DNA of 64,000 nucleotides from Virgibacillus dokdonensis. Its GTDB lineage: Bacteria; Bacillota; Bacilli; Bacillales; Amphibacillaceae. This document shows positions 9,248 through 17,510 of this stretch, in pieces. Position numbers and translations under genes: made by a program. Below the pieces are notes generated by a model, which saw only the letters and a program-made list of their open reading frames with translations, had not been told where the DNA came from and made no database searches. Each line of letters begins with the position of its first letter. Position 1 is the stretch's first letter. The stretch spans positions 55,971-119,970 of the forward strand of contig NZ_LT745762.1 of NCBI RefSeq assembly GCF_900166595.1, given 5' to 3'.

Positions 9248-9496
9248 CATAAAACTTGCTCTCTTACGCTCTGGTACCTAGCGATTTTATATACTACTAA
9301 TTAAGGATAAATTGTAGTAAAAAAGGTATCAAACATATTGTGAAATTTATAACAAATAAGAAGTAATCCTGATTTTTCCCAGAAATATGTTAAAAATGTT
9401 ATAAAACACAGTAAATAAGAGCAATTATAGGTCCTGTTATGAATAAATTTATCCTAAAAACTATAAGTGATAAAACCGAACTAAGAAGATAATGTG

Positions 9497-9586
9497 ACAA
9501 AATAACCCAAAGAACGTTGGTTACCCCCAAAAGTTAGATTTTTTACTCTAACTTTCGGGGGTCGGTACCAACTTGGGTTATTTTGT
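9497..9586. repeat. 90-bp near-perfect hairpin (long bidirectional terminator or mini-element)
   Basis: The outer arms ACAAAATAACCCA and TGGGTTATTTTGT pair perfectly. Inner arms continue with GTTGGT/ACCAAC, ACCCCC/GGGGGT and AAAGTTAGA/TCTAACTTT around a TTTTTTAC loop. It lies between the convergent racemase and DUF3021 genes, so bidirectional termination is the simplest role. The length and nested arms also fit a small non-autonomous element. The flanks 9248-9496 and 9587-9762 hold no recognisable gene. Confidence 0.8.
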
Positions 9587-9762
9587 ATTTCCTTCACATT
9601 CAACAACTTCATCTAGCTTTAAAAATTTTCACTAGTTCTTATCTTCAATTGTTTTATATTAATTTTAAAAGTCCTCCTATAAAACTCATTATTATTTTCT
9701 TAATAGGAGATAGCTCGCCCAATAAGAGATTTCCTATACTTTAAAAAAAACCGCCAGATTAC

Positions 9763-10194
9763 TTATTTCACATATACACGCTCCGCATGTTGTGATTTTT
9801 TCAGCTGTAAAAAGTCATTAAATCTTATCATCCGCTTGTTAAAGTAATAAATCAAAGGTAAGGAGACGAGCACGATAGCGACAGCATAGCCATAGAATTC
9901 CCATTCATACACAACAGCCAATCCTCCAAAATAAAGGTTGCCAATGACGTAAATCACTATAATTAGCATCGATGAGATCAAATATTTCGTAACAAAAGAA
10001 TAGCGGTTGCTTGTTAGCACTTTGACATGAACGGCAAACGAAAGCGTGCAGGAAATGATGGCAATGAGCACACTAAACAAATAACCTTCTATATGAGTTA
10101 CAAGCGATTGTCCAGTAAACAACAGCGCGAATGCCCGTATGAAGATCCCAATAAATACTGAAACAACAAGGGCTTCGATATAAAATTTTTTCAT
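9763..10194 (-). CDS. DUF3021 family membrane protein
   Basis: A 143-residue protein with four predicted membrane helices (about 5-28, 34-56, 70-90, 97-120). It matches the DUF3021 pattern of small membrane proteins nearly always encoded next to a LytTR-domain regulator, as here (10202, 7-base gap, same strand). Partners of this type are thought to hold or sense for the LytTR protein at the membrane, which is inferred from family context. It is the last gene of a three-gene leftward operon (10754, 10202, 9763). Confidence 0.75.
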   Translation of the reverse strand: MKKFYIEALVVSVFIGIFIRAFALLFTGQSLVTHIEGYLFSVLIAIISCTLSFAVHVKVLTSNRYSFVTKYLISSMLIIVIYVIGNLYFGGLAVVYEWEFYGYAVAIVLVSLPLIYYFNKRMIRFNDFLQLKKSQHAERVYVK

Positions 10195-10201
10195 ACTAAT
10201 T

Positions 10202-10741
10202 CTACCTCATTCCTAAAAACGCTTTGAAATGTCCGACATAATTTTTCGATACTTCCACTTCTTTTTTTGAACGCTCGAATTTAAGCAATAAACGTCGGTT
10301 AAACCACGGAATAATTCGTGTAACGGCATCAATATGAACAATGAATGATCGGCTTACCTTAATAAATCGATCACTCGGCAACCGTTCCTCTAATTGATAT
10401 AGCTTTTCCTTTAACCGATATACATCGGTGGCTGTATGACAAAGCACCCCTGCATCCAGCGCTTCAAAATAAAGAATGCTCGCATGATTGATAACATGGT
10501 ACGCTTCATCTTTAAAACCGACAATCTTGGAAGTGGCGCTCGTTGTCGCAAATACTTGGAGCATTTCCCATAACTCATCTAACTGCTCGGGATGAAAGAC
10601 GATACAGGGCAGGAAACCTGTATGAAGCCCTTCTTCCACGACATACAGGTCTGCCTTACGATATACTTCAATACCTAAAGACTGGAACTTTTCCAATACG
10701 TTATCACGTATATTATTGTTGCATACTAGTCCTAATTTCAT
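10202..10741 (-). CDS. LytTR-domain transcriptional regulator
   Basis: A 179-residue regulator with a C-terminal LytTR DNA-binding domain (about residues 85-178): LYFEALDAGVLCHT, RLPSDRFIKVSRSFIVHIDAV, then LLLKFERSKKEVEVSKNYVGHFKAFLG. The first 80 residues form a small alpha/beta domain without the phospho-acceptor Asp of a true receiver, so it is not a classical response regulator. It is paired with DUF3021 (9763) and follows the acyltransferase-like gene by 12 bases. Such LytTR/DUF3021 pairs typically autoregulate their own operon. Confidence 0.82.
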   Translation of the reverse strand: MKLGLVCNNNIRDNVLEKFQSLGIEVYRKADLYVVEEGLHTGFLPCIVFHPEQLDELWEMLQVFATTSATSKIVGFKDEAYHVINHASILYFEALDAGVLCHTATDVYRLKEKLYQLEERLPSDRFIKVSRSFIVHIDAVTRIIPWFNRRLLLKFERSKKEVEVSKNYVGHFKAFLGMR

Positions 10742-10753
10742 GTGGGCTCCTTT

Positions 10754-12217
10754 TTATGATTCCATCTTTTTTCTACCAACAAAACGGATATACACCGTGG
10801 AAATAATTAAGATTATTATTATATAACCCGCAAAATATTTACCCCACTTTGCGTACATGGTTTCCTTACCTTCTATTGGCACTTGTCCTCGCATGACCCA
10901 TTGGTCGGTGGTGAAATGATCCATTTGCGCTAATGTTTGTCCCTTATAATCCGAAATCATGGACATACCATTTACCGTTTGTGTCACCACATTGGCACCA
11001 TTTTCAACCCCTCTAAAATTACCGACAATCGTATGGTACGGAGAAATCTCTTTCCAATCTGCAGATGGGATGAACAACATATCGACGTTCTTTTCACCTG
11101 CTTGATTAAGGATAGATGGGAAATCTTTATCCCAACAGATTATCCCTGACAAACGCCCGTAATCTGTATTGACATATTTAATTTCCTTGTCTCCTTCTAC
11201 CGTCTTCTCAATGATATTGCCGCCATATTTAAAGTGTTCAAACGCAACCTCCCCAGACGGTTCGATCATATATAAGACATTTTCATTGGGCGAACCTTCC
11301 TCTGTAAAAACATAAGGCACCGTAACAATATAGACGCCCCATTCCTTAGCAACCTCTCGGAGACTGTCCAAGTAATCTGCTTTTTGCGTCTCATCCAGCA
11401 CAGCAACCCCTTCCGAATGGTGAATAATCTTCGCTCCCGCTTTTGCCTCCGTAATCGTCATGGCGATTAATTGTTCCAGGTTTTCTTCCGTTTTCTGTAA
11501 AAAATCACTGTTTTCTTGTTCATGTAGATTAAAAATCTCTAACACATCCGAATCCGTCCGATCCAGTGTATGAATACCAGATACGGTCACTGTTTCCGTA
11601 TTTGCATTGGTTACGACACGTAAACCACCTAACGTAACGATAAGCAAAAGCACTGCAGTAGTTAGTATTGCCACATTTCGCTTCTTTGCTTTCATATTAT
11701 CTAAACGTAGCCAATACACAATAGATGCTGTCCACATAATCAAAAAGGTGATTCCGGTAACACCGACTACAGAGGCCACTTGCATAACTGGCAAAAACCC
11801 GTGCTGCGAGTAACCAAGAATACCAAATGTTCCAAAAGGGTTAAAATATACATTGCTAAAATCCAATAACGCATACGTACATGGTAAGATCAATGTCGCA
11901 ACAAAGGAGTTCGTTTTGCGAAAGCTAAGTTGTTGTAGTACAAATGGTAAAGCATAAAGTGAACCCGCCATTGCTGGAATGTAGCTAAACATCGGGATGT
12001 CCAAACTCGGTAGCATATTATGAAAGCTCAACTGATTACTCACTGCCGTTACCACCAACAAGACAGGCAAAGCTTTTTTCCAAGACATCTTCTCAATGGC
12101 AAACAAAAATAATACCGGAAATATCCAAGCAGCTGGCGCCATTAAAAATTTGCCATTGCTCAGCACCATAAATAATCCACCTAATAACAATAGTAAAATA
12201 CGCATATATATTTTCAT
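10754..12217 (-). CDS. Apolipoprotein N-acyltransferase-like membrane nitrilase
   Basis: A 487-residue membrane protein with several N-terminal helices (to about residue 200), a soluble carbon-nitrogen hydrolase domain (about 215-455), and a C-terminal helix (FAGYIIIILIISTVYIRFV). This is the layout of Lnt. Candidate catalytic residues are Glu in IHHSEGVAV, Lys in FEHFKYGG and Cys in GIICWDKDFP, the E-K-C triad of nitrilases. Lnt adds the third acyl chain to lipoproteins in Gram-negative bacteria, so the substrate in this Firmicute is uncertain. The ATG at 12217 follows GAGGGGAG and is preferred over the GTG at 12235. It heads the operon with LytTR and DUF3021. Confidence 0.75.
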   Translation of the reverse strand: MKIYMRILLLLLGGLFMVLSNGKFLMAPAAWIFPVLFLFAIEKMSWKKALPVLLVVTAVSNQLSFHNMLPSLDIPMFSYIPAMAGSLYALPFVLQQLSFRKTNSFVATLILPCTYALLDFSNVYFNPFGTFGILGYSQHGFLPVMQVASVVGVTGITFLIMWTASIVYWLRLDNMKAKKRNVAILTTAVLLLIVTLGGLRVVTNANTETVTVSGIHTLDRTDSDVLEIFNLHEQENSDFLQKTEENLEQLIAMTITEAKAGAKIIHHSEGVAVLDETQKADYLDSLREVAKEWGVYIVTVPYVFTEEGSPNENVLYMIEPSGEVAFEHFKYGGNIIEKTVEGDKEIKYVNTDYGRLSGIICWDKDFPSILNQAGEKNVDMLFIPSADWKEISPYHTIVGNFRGVENGANVVTQTVNGMSMISDYKGQTLAQMDHFTTDQWVMRGQVPIEGKETMYAKWGKYFAGYIIIILIISTVYIRFVGRKKMES

Positions 12218-12442
12218 TTTCTTCGCTCCCCTCACATGTTACTGTAAGTATAAGAACAAATCAGGAGCTAAGCATCGCAATTTCCGTAACAGGGACGAAT
12301 AATACAGCGAAGCGGACAAATTGGACGGTTACAGATGAGAAAGTAATAAGACAAACTGCACGAGGTAACCAAACGCCGAAAAAAACAAATATTTAGATGA
12401 TTGTTGGACAAAGATTGGAACCAAAATTCGCTCATCCTCGTT

Positions 12443-13666
12443 TTATGAAGCAGCCCTTTCCTCAGCATGATAGTGATTAATAAACTTGAAATACGGAAGC
12501 AGGATTCCTAATAACGAAACAACGGAAATAATCGAACCTATCCATAAATATAAAGGGCGAATTCCCCACGCATCGCTCAGAAAGCCACCAGCGATAACAC
12601 CTAAAGGCATCACCCCTCTAATAATGAATAACCTTACAGAAAAAACCTTCCCCATTACATCGTGTGGTATCACTTTTTGGCATATTGTCGTATTATGAAT
12701 ACTAAAAATAGCCATAACCATCCCTCCTACTATTTCCGTTGCTATACCTAAGGCAATGCTCGTATTAAAAAACAAGGCGATAAATGTCAGTCCACCAATA
12801 AATAAGCTACCAAGCATGACGAGGCGACGGTTTTTCGATGTTATCTTGCCAACAAACATTGCACCTAATATGTAGCCAATGGGAAACCCAGCCATAAAAT
12901 ATCCGTACTCTGCATAACTTCCATTTAATTCCGCTGTGATATAAGGAAGTGTGGTAACCATCGTTACACCCACTCCAAACTGTACAACTGCCAAAAACAC
13001 GCCCAACCATACTATGATTGGATTTGTAAAGAAATAAGCGACCCCTTCTAAAAACTCTTTTACCCAAGTCTTTCTCATTCCTTGATTCTTTCTAGCTTCT
13101 TGGATAAACAACAAGGCGAATCCGCTTCCAATCAATAAAACTGTTACGAAAGAAAGCGTTCGTGTTACTCCAATATACTCAATGACGAGTCCCCCTACTA
13201 TCGGTGCCATGAAAGTCATAAGTCTAACTGTTCCATCTATGTAGGCATTCGCTTTCTCTAACTGCTCTTTCGTCACAATGGTAGGTAAAATTGCTTGATT
13301 TGCAGGCACATATAATGGAGTGATTAAACCAACCACCACCTGCACCATGTATACATGCCAAGGCAAAAGCGTCTCTGTCAGGATTGCAAAAAGCGGAACT
13401 AAAAAAATCATCCCTCTAATCCATTGCGAAAAGATCATCACCCATTTGCGACTCCAACGATCAATAAAAGGACCAATAAATAATTGAAGAAGCAGCGAAG
13501 GAATAAAGTATAATACCCACATACTACTTAATGCTAATGTCGAACCCGTTAATTGGTAGATTAAAACCGAATTACAAAAGGTGCCAAAAGCTCCCCCTAA
13601 TTCAGATATACCATTTCCAAGCCATACAGAAACAAAAGACCGATTCCTTAAAACAGATGACTGCAT
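12443..13666 (-). CDS. MFS transporter (drug-exporter type)
   Basis: A 407-residue major facilitator with about 12 membrane helices, similar in layout to the MFS_3/macrolide-exporter-like group (NRSFVSVWLGNGISELGGAFG at the start, FIDRWSRKWVMIFSQWIRG in loop 2-3 with the family's D-R-x-x-R/K pattern). It lies 13 bases after the ArsR-type regulator on the same strand, so it is almost certainly controlled by it. The likely role is efflux of a small toxic compound, an inference from family and context. Confidence 0.85.
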   Translation of the reverse strand: MQSSVLRNRSFVSVWLGNGISELGGAFGTFCNSVLIYQLTGSTLALSSMWVLYFIPSLLLQLFIGPFIDRWSRKWVMIFSQWIRGMIFLVPLFAILTETLLPWHVYMVQVVVGLITPLYVPANQAILPTIVTKEQLEKANAYIDGTVRLMTFMAPIVGGLVIEYIGVTRTLSFVTVLLIGSGFALLFIQEARKNQGMRKTWVKEFLEGVAYFFTNPIIVWLGVFLAVVQFGVGVTMVTTLPYITAELNGSYAEYGYFMAGFPIGYILGAMFVGKITSKNRRLVMLGSLFIGGLTFIALFFNTSIALGIATEIVGGMVMAIFSIHNTTICQKVIPHDVMGKVFSVRLFIIRGVMPLGVIAGGFLSDAWGIRPLYLWIGSIISVVSLLGILLPYFKFINHYHAEERAAS

Positions 13667-13679
13667 GTCACTCCTCCCC

Positions 13680-14723
13680 TTATTTTTCTAAATATACTTC
13701 TAACTCCTTACATAGCAGCTGTATGGCGTCTTTTTTTAAACCATATTTTGCATGCAATATCTCTACTAGCTTTGCCGCTCTAAGAATTTTGAGGTGGTGG
13801 TGAATGGTAGATTTCCCAATATTTAATTGGTCTGTTAAGTCCTGTAATGTACGATTTTCTTCTGATAACAGCTTAACAATTCGAAGTCGCACCTCATCAC
13901 CTAACGCTTTATGCTTCAGCACTAAGAAATTATTTGGCGTATATTTGTCATAAGGAGTAATACTTTCATTGGAAACCGGATAATAAAAAACTTTCGTTCT
14001 TTCTATATCTGCTTCAATATTCCATGGACGATAAATATATTGTGGAATTAATAAAACTTGATGCACACTTGGTTCAGGCGTGTATGTCACTCCACCAGTC
14101 GCCCACTGAACAAGTTCTTCTGGTGCTAATTTTTCTCTCATTTGCTTTTTAGCTTCATAATCATTTTTTAAAATGGTGCTTATCTCTGTCCCGTCTCGTT
14201 CTAAAACCTCTTTATACCAGCCACGCATTACATGAATAAGATGCTCCTTTAAGAATCTAATGTCGCACTTTGTCATGAATTCGATATAAGTCGGAAAAAA
14301 GGGATTATCAGCCGTTGCTTGAACCATTTTTTCCACGGAGCTCCTTTCTCCTTGAGCTGCTTTCTCTCTGTAGATTTGATAATCATTTCCGATAAACGGC
14401 AGGCATATGAACCGTAGTTCCGTTTCATCGATTGTATTAACATACGTGGTGAATTCGGATAAATCGGCAAACTCCCGTTGATGAAGTATTTGTAACAACG
14501 ACTTCCATGTATTATTTTGTTCAACGAATTTGAGGTGGTCCAATAGTTCATCCGTTATAGAGTTTTTTATTTCATCCCAATATTTTTCTGGTCTTTCTAA
14601 TGTCTGTAATAGTTTACTATTTGTAATTGCGGCAATACCTAAAGCGCTTTCCCAAAGAAGAGAATACGTTAATTGAACATGGTATGTCTCCCTTTTTCGA
14701 CTAGTCAGTTGTAAAATATCCAC
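13680..14723 (-). CDS. ArsR-family winged-helix regulator with large N-terminal domain
   Basis: A 347-residue regulator. The C-terminal about 85 residues are an ArsR-type winged helix (LVLKHKALGDEVRLRIVKLL, LQDLTDQLNIGKSTIHHHLKIL with the recognition helix, then LVEILHAKYGLKKDA). The N-terminal 250 residues form a helical domain of the kind found in DUF5937-type ArsR proteins. There is no Cys metal site. I prefer the GTG at 14723, preceded by GGGAGG at seven bases. The ATG at 14765 has no ribosome site and would place the operator-like palindrome inside the gene. It forms an operon with the MFS gene. Confidence 0.8.
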   Translation of the reverse strand: MDILQLTSRKRETYHVQLTYSLLWESALGIAAITNSKLLQTLERPEKYWDEIKNSITDELLDHLKFVEQNNTWKSLLQILHQREFADLSEFTTYVNTIDETELRFICLPFIGNDYQIYREKAAQGERSSVEKMVQATADNPFFPTYIEFMTKCDIRFLKEHLIHVMRGWYKEVLERDGTEISTILKNDYEAKKQMREKLAPEELVQWATGGVTYTPEPSVHQVLLIPQYIYRPWNIEADIERTKVFYYPVSNESITPYDKYTPNNFLVLKHKALGDEVRLRIVKLLSEENRTLQDLTDQLNIGKSTIHHHLKILRAAKLVEILHAKYGLKKDAIQLLCKELEVYLEK

Positions 14724-14732
14724 TTCTCTACC

Positions 14733-14750
14733 TCCCACTATTATTTGGGA
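14733..14750. promoter_or_regulatory. Palindrome upstream of the ArsR gene (possible operator)
   Basis: TCCCA and TGGGA arms separated by eight bases lie just upstream of the chosen GTG start and overlap its ribosome site. Autoregulation by the ArsR protein would fit, but this is inferred from position and symmetry only. Confidence 0.4.
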
Positions 14751-14825
14751 TAGTATAACATTCATTCTGTATTTATGAAATTCTTTATTCGATGAATATT
14801 AAATAAAAAATTTACCCTATAGGAA

Positions 14826-15085
14826 AATAGTCCCCACCTATTCACTAGACAGAGACGTGTTATTAATTGTTTAGCTTTAGTAGGGGATCGGCATTTTCTC
14901 CCTAATCGTCTATGACCAAAAAGCTGACCTAAGTTTTTTTCGTGTAATCCATGTTGAGAAATCCCTCAAATAAATATTCCACATATTGAATTGGGTTGAA
15001 TGGTCTCCAGAAGAATAAATTATCAATTTTAAGATTTCTTTAATATTTATATTATAAAGTATAAACATAATAGCCTTATTCTAAT
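14826..15085 (+). repeat. Degenerate direct repeat, copy A
   Basis: It starts AATAGTCCCCACCTATTCA and matches 16853 onward in pieces (GTTTAGCTTT, CTGACCTAAGTTTT). At 15013-15062 it carries a 50-base stretch that matches 17233-17282 with a single difference. Copy B has about 190 additional bases between these two blocks. The flanks are eroded while the promoter-like 50 bases are nearly unchanged. Confidence 0.75.
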
Positions 15086-15139
15086 TGGCAGCGTAAAAAG
15101 TTCTATGAAAACTAGCTTAAAATAATACCTTACCGATTA

Positions 15140-15480
15140 TTAGAGATAGAATCACAGCACCATCGCTCTTGACAAACACGAACACACTTTGCATTGGTAC
15201 TGTCCTTTACCACCATTATTCGCAAAACATAAAAATTATAGGCACCATAACTTCACTATTCTTACAGCGAGCAACTGGTTTAAGCACTTTACCGTGTTCC
15301 ACTTGATATTCAATGAGAAGCTTTTTTATAGTCTAGCTTTTCGAGGTTTTCAATAACAGGCATGTCGTCCCTTCAAACATACGATAAGGTTTATTGTAGG
15401 TTCATCAAATTGGGCTTTAGCAACCGATTTGCCAACTAGAATTCCTATTAATGCAAAAATTATTTTCTCTTGTAACTTGA
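15140..15480 (-). pseudogene. Remnant of a zinc-ribbon transposase
   Basis: Reading the minus strand in shifting frames gives HGKVLKPVARC, then YGAYNFYVLR and, after a frame change, NGGKGQYQCKVCS. These look like the zinc-ribbon start (CxxC ... QYxCKxC) of an IS-encoded transposase. Several stops and frame changes show it is dead. The IS family is not determinable from this fragment. Confidence 0.5.
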
Positions 15481-15638
15481 CATAATCAAGCAAATAGGAG
15501 AGAAATTGTGGTAACCTCAAATATCCTTAAAAATCAGGGGGTGTGAGTTTTTGAATTTAAATACTAGTAAATGAAGGTTTTTACAAGTTATTACTATAAA
15601 ACTTTTGACAATACGTATATTATACGAGGAGGATAAGA

Positions 15639-16406
15639 ATGACAAAAAACAAAACTTTGATAATCAGGACTTTATCACTCTTATTTTTAATTACTCTATT
15701 TATATCAAGTGACCCCACTCAAGCCCAAAATAATAATGTTATAAATTATTTCAAAGAACCGACTTCTAAAAATTTAACCAGAGCCGTTAAAGATGTAAAA
15801 GATAATGAGATTAAGGAAACAATAACTCTTGTAAAACTAGCTCAAGATAGTAGTGAAAAATTAAATTTTGTAATTCCTTTTAATCCGGAAAATGGAGAAT
15901 ATATTAAAATTAATAAAGGTGAAGAAGGAATCCAAGTAAACTCAGCTAATATATATAGCTCTAATGGAAACTCTATTGGCATAATTGCATTTGAAAATAA
16001 AGAAAATATAGATTTGTCCAAAGTAGATGGACATCTAGAAATACAAGTTAGTTCCCGCGAGAACACTATAGATGTAAGTTATTTAATAGCTTCTTATACC
16101 TACGAAGATTATTTTAATTCTAGTAATTGGATTGTAAGAGATAACATAACATCCTTAAGTATTAACCCTAAACCCTTACTATGGGATTCAGGAATCTTAG
16201 AGTGGACCTCTATTCGAAACGATAGTTGGGAAAAACTCCTGGATAAACATATTGATGATAGCAAATTTAGTAATCAAAATGGGATGAAAGATCAGTATTA
16301 TTGTCATTTCGATTTTGCAAAGGGCAACAAAATTCCGTGGAATATAGAACCAAGTAGACCAGATGTCGGCTATATAAAAACTGTTTTGAAAGCATGCAAC
16401 CCCTAA
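15639..16406 (+). CDS. Secreted DUF2599 protein
   Basis: A 255-residue exported protein. A signal peptide covers residues 1-30 (basic TKNK, hydrophobic core, likely cleavage after TQA). The C-terminal about 85 residues match DUF2599, with the hallmark YYCHFDFA...WNIEPSRPDVGYIKTVLKACNP, including two Cys that probably pair. The middle is beta-rich (SSNGNSIGIIAFENK, LEIQVSSRENTIDVSYLIAS). The function of DUF2599 is unknown. A strong ribosome site (GAGGAGG) precedes the ATG. The gene is enclosed by IS remnants and the two degenerate repeats, so it may have arrived with mobile DNA. A terminator follows at 16493. Confidence 0.8.
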   Translation: MTKNKTLIIRTLSLLFLITLFISSDPTQAQNNNVINYFKEPTSKNLTRAVKDVKDNEIKETITLVKLAQDSSEKLNFVIPFNPENGEYIKINKGEEGIQVNSANIYSSNGNSIGIIAFENKENIDLSKVDGHLEIQVSSRENTIDVSYLIASYTYEDYFNSSNWIVRDNITSLSINPKPLLWDSGILEWTSIRNDSWEKLLDKHIDDSKFSNQNGMKDQYYCHFDFAKGNKIPWNIEPSRPDVGYIKTVLKACNP

Positions 16407-16453
16407 TACAAAACAATAAACTGGTAAAAACGGATTTTAATACCCAATTTATT

Positions 16454-16481
16454 ATTCAAACATTCAAACATTCAAACATTC
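16454..16481 (+). repeat. Tandem repeat ATTCAAAC, 3.5 copies
   Basis: Three perfect 8-base units plus half a unit, in the spacer between the DUF2599 gene and its terminator. It is a possible slippage site with no known function. Confidence 0.85.
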
Positions 16482-16492
16482 TTATTATAAGG

Positions 16493-16537
16493 AGCTGTAG
16501 CCAGATACATGATATGCATTTGACTACAGCTTTTTTC
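16493..16537 (+). terminator. Rho-independent terminator of the DUF2599 gene
   Basis: Stem AGCTGTAG / CTACAGCT with a 23-base loop, followed by TTTTTT. Confidence 0.8.
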
Positions 16538-16668
16538 TATAATTGGCTGTTCATCGTGAAATTAGTTATTTATTCATGGTAATAACAGGAAAAGATAACG
16601 GTTTTTAACCCTTAAATAAGCCTCCTTTTTCTGATTTCTTAGATGTTTTTCACGAATGATAGTACAGA

Positions 16669-16850
16669 TTCAAGTGATCAGTTTGGATTTTCGTATGTAT
16701 TTTATTGGAATTATAACCAAATGCCAGAATTAATAAATCATTTCGTACATTGCTTTTTCCTCGCGTATGAAACTTCTTCAGATAATAACTTTCTTCAGCA
16801 CACCACAGTTCCTTCTACTTGAATGGAACGATTTATACGATACGTAAGCG
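16669..16850 (-). pseudogene. C-terminal remnant of an IS1182-family transposase
   Basis: On the minus strand the fragment reads YRINRSIQVEGT and, after a one-base frame change, KKFHTRGKSNVRNDLLI then LAFGYNSNKIHTKIQ. This is the conserved C-terminal segment of IS1182-family transposases (RSIQVEG...RG.KNV...LLAF.YN..K.H.K.Q). The N-terminal three quarters are missing. The remnant abuts copy B of the degenerate repeat. Confidence 0.75.
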
Positions 16851-16852
16851 TA

Positions 16853-17310
16853 AATAGTCCCCACCTATTCATTAGATGGGGGGGCGAGTGCAATCATTTA
16901 TTTAGCTTTGCTAGGGACTCTGCATTTCTCTGGAATAGTTGATGATCAAGGCAATAGCTGATCTAAGTTTTCTCTATTCGTAATCAAAATCTCCACTATA
17001 TCAATTTTTTTGCTGGAGAACCCACTTATCAAAGTCCAATGGAGTCAGCTCGTATTCTTGATAAATTCACTTCTTGCGTACCTAAATGGTGCAGTTTGAC
17101 AATTTGTTCTTTCTTTTGAGAATGTCCCTCTTTTTCTTTTGGAAATTATTATTTTTCCTCTGATTTATTATTAAATCCAGTCTTTATAAATTTAATAAAT
17201 CTGTCCAACTAAGTGTAACCTATCCAATCGAGGAATAAATTATCAATTTTAAGATTCCTTTAATATTTATATTATAAAGTATAACATAACAATCTTATTC
17301 AAATTAAAGG
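16853..17310 (+). repeat. Degenerate direct repeat, copy B
   Basis: Counterpart of 14826-15085, ending in the promoter-like block directly upstream of the small immunity-region gene at 17320. The extra central part (about 17010-17200) contains no intact gene. The minus strand shows a short LTPLDFDKWVLQQKN-like phrase that could be further transposon debris. Confidence 0.7.
17233..17283 (+). promoter_or_regulatory. Probable promoter of the lanthipeptide immunity genes
   Basis: An AT-rich block with a TATTAT -10-like hexamer at 17270-17275 and an upstream GAATAAATTAT word (17233-17243). The block is almost unchanged in copy A (15013-15062) although neighbouring repeat sequence has diverged. 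The same GAATAAATTAT word occurs on the minus strand between the two precursor genes (24646-24656). Binding by the locus response regulator is an inference. Confidence 0.45.
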
Positions 17311-17319
17311 GGGATTTTT

Positions 17320-17499
17320 ATGTTATTTATGGAAAAATTATTTATAACAATAACAATTATTACGTTTGTATTATCCGTTTCGTTGTTTATTATAGAAATT
17401 GTAAAAAATGGTTTTAAGCTAAGTAATTTTAAATTAGCTGCAACTCTCTTTTTTATTTACATTATAAGTATGGTTGGTTTTTTAATTATACGTAACTAG
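17320..17499 (+). CDS. 59-residue membrane protein, first gene of immunity operon
   Basis: A small protein with two predicted membrane helices (about residues 6-27 and 37-57) separated by a short basic loop (KNGFKLSNFK). It has a strong ribosome site (AAAGGGGG). It precedes the LanF-like ATPase gene by 11 bases, so it is surely in the same operon. Small membrane proteins next to LanFE(G) often assist bacteriocin immunity (for example LanH/LanI types). I see no sequence signature that assigns it to one of these, so the immunity role rests on context. Confidence 0.7.
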   Translation: MLFMEKLFITITIITFVLSVSLFIIEIVKNGFKLSNFKLAATLFFIYIISMVGFLIIRN

Positions 17500-17510
17500 G
17501 GGGGAAATTC

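Noticed and set aside
16454..16481. CRISPR-like repeat
   Set aside because: The unit is only 8 bases, directly tandem, without spacers and without cas genes.
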